From: CAZXMB01 sp964641715
GTDB lineage: Bacteria; Desulfobacterota; BSN033; UBA1163
Reading direction: 5' to 3'
NCBI GenBank assembly: GCA_964641715.1
Contig: CAZXMB010000002.1
Coordinates: forward strand, 1-42,475
DNA length: 42,475 nucleotides
In this document: positions 39,194 to 42,475 of the stretch, piece by piece
How the letters are laid out: each line of letters opens with the position of its first letter
How positions within the stretch are numbered: position 1 is the first letter of the stretch
Program-made: the position numbers and the translations under genes
Notes under the pieces: model-generated
The model's database searches: none
Told to the model about the DNA's origin: nothing
Seen by the model: only the letters and a program-made list of their open reading frames with translations

Positions 39194-40719
39194 CCCGGAC
39201 CCCTGAATTTCCGGAAGCGAAGAAACTCCGAGAGCCTGTAACCGGTATAGCGGCCCAAGAGCACCTGAACCGCAGCGACCGCAAAAAGAAGCTCCGGATA
39301 GACAAAGAAGGTGAGCTGAAGAGATTCGAAGCGAAGGATCCCATAGGTGATGGTCGCTACGAAAGCACTCCCGAGGGCTGTCCGGAGACCTACACGGATT
39401 CCTGCTTCCTCTACGATCACGAAGAAGCGCTCGATGGTCATGGTAAGTATGACAAAGGGAAGAAGTCCGACCGCCATTAATCTCCAGAGTCCCCACTTGC
39501 TCCCCATCAGGGCGACGACCGTAAACAGGATGATGACCAGCGTCAAAATGATTGAAAGGCGGGGGACCAATAAAAGGTGGAGCCTCTCCATGAAACGCCG
39601 GGAGGCATAACCGATAAAGACAAACCCTGCGAATATCCCAATGCCATAGAGCAGTCCGGTGTTTCGGAAAGCCAGTGCCATGAGAACCGGCATGAAGATG
39701 CCAAAGGTAGGGAAACCAATCAAATTGCGCAATACGCAAATCAAGAGGGCACCCATGGGGACAAGAATGAGAATCCGGAAGGTCTCCTGAAACTGAGAGG
39801 GCAGATGGAAAAGTGACCAGCGGTCGAGCCAGTGGGGAGACTCTCTGATCCGTTCAAAATGGTGTCGCCACTGGCTTATGATCTTGCGGTCCAGTATCCA
39901 TCGGATATCCGATAGCTTCCCCTGATTCAGACGGATCAATTCCACCTCTCCGGTGGACAACGCAATCAGTTTTTCCGGACCCCGCTCGATCTTCCCGTCG
40001 GAGGCCCACATCCTTTCCCATTCCTTACCTGTCCAGACCTCGAGCCAGGCCACCGGAACGCTCGTCACCCCTTCGCGGAGCAAGAGCCCTTCCACGACCT
40101 GGGCCGGGAGTCCTGCGGCCTTCAATAGAACCATGAATAAGACGAGTCGTCCCTGCTTCTCCTGGAAGACAGACCATAACTTGAGGTCCTGATCCTTTGG
40201 TGGCGGATCTCCCCAATGACCTAAAGCTGTCGCTGCGATCGCTCGAAGTCTTGAGGGAGGATCGAGTCTTATCCATTTTGCCACCAGGCGTTCGGCCAAC
40301 TCTTGCTCAAGTTTCCCCGTATTCACAGGGTAGGGTCCAAGTTTTGGAGGTTTAGGTTTGGAGTGAAGCTCTGAATGTGAGAGGATCGTCATTCGATAAC
40401 CGATCATTTCGCCCCTTTCTCCGATCTCTCCTGACCAGACCCCGACTCGATTGGGCCCTTCCTGGAGCAGACCGAAGTCAAGCGATCCCGAAGTGAACCG
40501 CTCCTCGATGATGGTTTGGCCCGGACGGGGAGAAGGGAGACCTATCTTCACTGTCACCTCTTTACCCTCGGTCAACACATGGGCATCCATCGAAATTTCC
40601 CAGGCCTTTTGTGGAGCGGTTGGGAAAGGAGGATATCCGAGGAAGGCAATACGATAGGAAATCAGCAGGAAGGGAAGAAACAGCAGGATCAACACCAACC
40701 AGAATACAGGACGTTTCAT
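39190..40719 (-). CDS. Inactive transglutaminase-like domain fused to seven membrane helices
   Basis: About 509 residues. An N-terminal anchor helix (RPVFWLVLILLFLPFLLI) is followed by an extracytoplasmic region. A transglutaminase-like core follows (GRLVLFMVLLKAAGLPAQVVEG, then VAWLEVWTGKEWERMWASDG). The catalytic Cys and His expected in active enzymes are replaced. About seven membrane helices complete the protein. The ATG at 40719 is chosen over a TTG at 40740 that would overlap the preceding gene. It probably acts as a membrane sensor or scaffold that binds a peptide substrate of its ligase and protease partners. Confidence 0.85.
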   Translation of the reverse strand: MKRPVFWLVLILLFLPFLLISYRIAFLGYPPFPTAPQKAWEISMDAHVLTEGKEVTVKIGLPSPRPGQTIIEERFTSGSLDFGLLQEGPNRVGVWSGEIGERGEMIGYRMTILSHSELHSKPKPPKLGPYPVNTGKLEQELAERLVAKWIRLDPPSRLRAIAATALGHWGDPPPKDQDLKLWSVFQEKQGRLVLFMVLLKAAGLPAQVVEGLLLREGVTSVPVAWLEVWTGKEWERMWASDGKIERGPEKLIALSTGEVELIRLNQGKLSDIRWILDRKIISQWRHHFERIRESPHWLDRWSLFHLPSQFQETFRILILVPMGALLICVLRNLIGFPTFGIFMPVLMALAFRNTGLLYGIGIFAGFVFIGYASRRFMERLHLLLVPRLSIILTLVIILFTVVALMGSKWGLWRLMAVGLLPFVILTMTIERFFVIVEEAGIRVGLRTALGSAFVATITYGILRFESLQLTFFVYPELLFAVAAVQVLLGRYTGYRLSEFLRFRKFRGPG

Positions 40720-40730
40720 GGTGGCCGCTC

Positions 40731-41207
40731 TCAATGACAAACAGGAGAGGTAATATTCGAGCGACTCACATCGACCACAAAATTTCTCCGGATGGTTTTT
40801 CTTCCTATAATGAGAGGAAACTCCATTGAAGAGCGGTCATTGAGAGTCACCTGAGTCCGAAGACGCTTAGGCCCAAGACAGATTTCTAATTCAACCACAG
40901 GCCTTCGCTCCCGGAATCCTTCGGAGGATTTAATGGAACGCCATTGCAACACGGGCAAACGCATTTGGTGGCCTCCGCACCTTTCCGGTAATACGAATTC
41001 AACCTCTTTCTCTCCATGTCGGATCATCTCCCTCACATCGAGGGAAGTGGTGGCAGCACCGGTATCAATGCGGGCAAGTATCTTGATGTTCCATGGCAGG
41101 AGGATTACTTCTTCCACCGCTCCGATCGTGGCCATCTCTTCCGCACAAGCCCCTTCTAAAGGGAAAGAAAACAAGGAGGCCAATACGATGATCATCCCCC
41201 ACCACAT
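40731..41207 (-). CDS. Retropepsin-like aspartic protease (PF05618 family)
   Basis: 158 residues with an N-terminal signal peptide ending near GACAEE, so it is periplasmic. The catalytic motif ARIDTGAATTSLD matches retropepsin-like DTGA, and FPLIIGRKTIRRNFVVDVS is the conserved C-terminal strand pair. This family was once labelled an ATP-dependent zinc protease. The start may be the ATG at 41207 or at 41195; neither has a good ribosome site. It lies 11 bases upstream of the 7TM gene and probably processes a peptide made or modified by the ATP-grasp ligase. Confidence 0.85.
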   Translation of the reverse strand: MWWGMIIVLASLFSFPLEGACAEEMATIGAVEEVILLPWNIKILARIDTGAATTSLDVREMIRHGEKEVEFVLPERCGGHQMRLPVLQWRSIKSSEGFRERRPVVELEICLGPKRLRTQVTLNDRSSMEFPLIIGRKTIRRNFVVDVSRSNITSPVCH

Positions 41208-41247
41208 AATTATTAATATACCCCATCCCTGTCTTAAAGTAAAATTT

Positions 41248-41748
41248 CTACAGGGTTAGTTCAAACTTCTGTTCGATGACCTTCGTTCCCCACTGGGTCC
41301 CTTCGTTTTGAAAGACCAGTCTAAAACCGAACTTTTCATAAAGATGGCGGGCAGGATATAGCCCTTCAAAAGTGTGGAGGTAAATCCGTTTATAATTTTT
41401 CTTTTTACAGAAGGAGATAGCTTCCTCCATCAATCTGTTTCCAAAACCATAGCCTCTTAGCTCTGGCGAGAGGATGAACCATCGGAGGTGGGCTCCATCT
41501 GTCATGGCCTTGATCCCGTCAATGGCAATGGATCCCTCCACCCGCTCATTTTTACAGACCGTCCAGAACCCATCCTGTAATTCGTTAAATCGGCTGAGAA
41601 ACTCGGAGAGCTCCCTGGCGACCCTTGTCTCAAAGAAGAGCCCGAAATCCCAGTGCTGGTGATAATAAGTTGTATGGAGTTCTGTAATTCTGCCGATCGC
41701 CCCTGGAATATACCCTTTGATGATGACCTTGTTAATCGAATTATCCAT
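41248..41748 (-). CDS. GNAT-family N-acetyltransferase
   Basis: 166 residues. The acetyl-CoA loop is LRGYGFGNRLMEEAI, preceded by the typical strand HLRWFILSPE and followed by LYEKFGFR. The acceptor is unknown; the ITELHTTYYHQHWDFGLFFE start resembles GNAT domains attached to MarR-type regulators, but no DNA-binding domain is present. It is 40 bases upstream of the protease gene on the same strand. Confidence 0.88.
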   Translation of the reverse strand: MDNSINKVIIKGYIPGAIGRITELHTTYYHQHWDFGLFFETRVARELSEFLSRFNELQDGFWTVCKNERVEGSIAIDGIKAMTDGAHLRWFILSPELRGYGFGNRLMEEAISFCKKKNYKRIYLHTFEGLYPARHLYEKFGFRLVFQNEGTQWGTKVIEQKFELTL

Positions 41749-41768
41749 TCAATTAATCTCTAGGAGGA

Positions 41769-41933
41769 TCAAAAAAGTTTCTTCTGCGGCTGATAGGGTG
41801 CCGGTTTGTTTTCTTTAACAATTTTTGGAAATTCAGTACAGAACCGGTCGATCCATTCCCTGGGGACCGTCGCTCCAACCCTAAAAAATCGGTCTGCATA
41901 GAGTCGTGAGTTATATCCGGCGTGATGCCTCAT
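41769..41933 (-). CDS. 54-residue ORF of unknown identity, possibly a truncated gene
   Basis: A frame from an ATG that shares one base with the stop of the transposase remnant (TAATG). The product is basic and aromatic: MRHHAGYNSRLYADRFFRVG, then VPREWIDRF, ending in PQKKLF. I do not recognise a family. Its amino-acid make-up looks protein-like, and it could be the end of a gene cut by the insertion element. No ribosome site is visible. Confidence 0.4.
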   Translation of the reverse strand: MRHHAGYNSRLYADRFFRVGATVPREWIDRFCTEFPKIVKENKPAPYQPQKKLF

Positions 41934-42475
41934 TAATAAATGTTACCCGAAAGAAATGAAGAGAGAGGTATCGTGACCATAGGTTTTTGGGAACACAAGG
42001 TTTTAAAAATAGTATTAAGCTTATTTTCCATAGCTTTCCTCAGTCTAAAAGGGTTAAGCGTTTCAAACTGTTCTTGAAGAGAACGCTTCACCGAAGCTGA
42101 GACATAAGGGGATTCTAAGACTCTTTGGTAAGGAGTCTTAGGCTGATCATAACGCTTCATGGCCTTTCCATCCACTAATTTTTTCTCTACCAGTTTCAAG
42201 GAGGGCAAGAAGAAGTTATGATAGAGCCGCCACTCCTGGGTGTATAAGTGATTCATGAGCCCAACCAGGACGCGTTTGTCTAATCGATGGTATCCAAACC
42301 ACTGTCTCACATGGGTCCAGTTCTTCTGCTCGACATGGGCGTTATCGTCCTTGTGATAGGGCCTGCTTCGGGTAAACTGCACGGGCTTATCTCTTTGGTT
42401 AAAGTGCCTCATCCCATTGGTTGGTCTTAATGGGGATCTGTTTTCTTAGGAGGGTGCCGGGTTTGGTGGTGGTTC
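41933..42475 (-). pseudogene. Transposase remnant (integrase-core type) with an internal deletion
   Basis: The long frame (41933-42412) encodes the C-terminal part of an rve-type transposase, with FTRSRPYHKDDNAHVEQKNW carrying the final catalytic Glu. Just upstream, in a different frame up to the window edge, is KPGTLLRKQIPIKTNQWDE, which in intact members lies before the catalytic core. The core with the two catalytic Asp residues between these segments is missing and the join is out of frame. The element is therefore inactive. It continues beyond the window, so its outer end is not seen. Confidence 0.75.

Noticed and set aside
38249..39739. A long open frame would extend the RimK-like protein by about 180 residues.
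   Set aside because: The extension lies out of frame within the 7TM gene, is rich in His and Pro without family similarity, and the true start at 39193 shows a classic ATGA overlap.

Overview
The window looks like a scaffold from a metagenome-assembled genome of an anaerobic, Gram-negative bacterium with moderate GC content. A Desulfobacterota (deltaproteobacterial) lineage is my best guess but not a firm one. The reasons are a Tat-exported DUF362 protein, many rubrerythrin/rubredoxin/iron-sulfur-flavoprotein genes, sigma-54 regulation, a BioYMN biotin transporter, a two-subunit B12-dependent acyl-CoA mutase and an RND pump with a lipoprotein adaptor. The 100-N run at 14216-14315 is flanked by an exact 55-nt duplication, which points to a short-read assembly join rather than real missing sequence.

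Layout. 1-1.9 kb: DUF362 protein and an amidohydrolase. 1.9-3.2 kb: an AT-rich region, a sigma-54 type promoter, two paralogous small membrane proteins, a receiver-only response regulator and a strong terminator. 3.2-5.9 kb: biotin ECF transporter (bioY, bioM, bioN) with a candidate BirA operator overlapping a promoter. 5.9-9.0 kb: YvlD-like membrane protein, rubrerythrin-like protein, TIGR04076 protein, a tiny membrane protein whose in-frame UGA replaces a conserved cysteine (candidate selenoprotein), and an MFS transporter. 9.1-13.4 kb: gamma-class carbonic anhydrase, then a B12 acyl-CoA mutase large subunit, its B12-binding subunit and a PaaK-like acyl-CoA ligase. 13.4-18.9 kb: a minus-strand run of redox and metal genes (rubredoxin, ferritin-like proteins, P1B ATPase, DJ-1/PfpI, rubredoxin-like protein, iron-sulfur flavoprotein). 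19.0-23.5 kb: an NtrC-type sigma-54 activator and, beyond a second sigma-54 type promoter, a zinc-ribbon microprotein, an atypical receiver, a DUF2156 protein, a 40-residue ORF and a MidA-like methyltransferase. 23.9-28.3 kb: RND efflux adaptor and pump. 28.4-30.6 kb: stand-alone LigD phosphoesterase domain, EamA transporter, a 133-bp inverted-repeat element and a B3/B4-domain protein. 30.8-34.9 kb: ABC transporter (binding protein, permease, ATPase), a leucine-dehydrogenase-like enzyme and a 4-OT tautomerase. 35-38.2 kb: MetE-like protein and groES-groEL. 38.2-41.2 kb: a RimK-like ATP-grasp ligase, an inactive-transglutaminase/7TM protein and a retropepsin-like protease. 41.2-42.5 kb: GNAT acetyltransferase, a short orphan ORF and a transposase remnant.

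How the parts connect. The two sigma-54 type promoters (2102-2117 and 21845-21860) each precede an operon that begins with small proteins and includes a stand-alone receiver domain. The only sigma-54 activator in the window lies directly upstream of the second promoter. I infer that it controls both operons, and the small-protein/receiver sets are the least explained genes here. The mutase-ligase cluster looks like a route that activates a carboxylic acid to its CoA ester and rearranges its carbon skeleton. The large subunit departs from methylmalonyl-CoA mutase at substrate-contact positions. Short dispersed repeats of at least four kinds occupy the intergenic regions, and one of them supplies the last codons of a flavoprotein gene.
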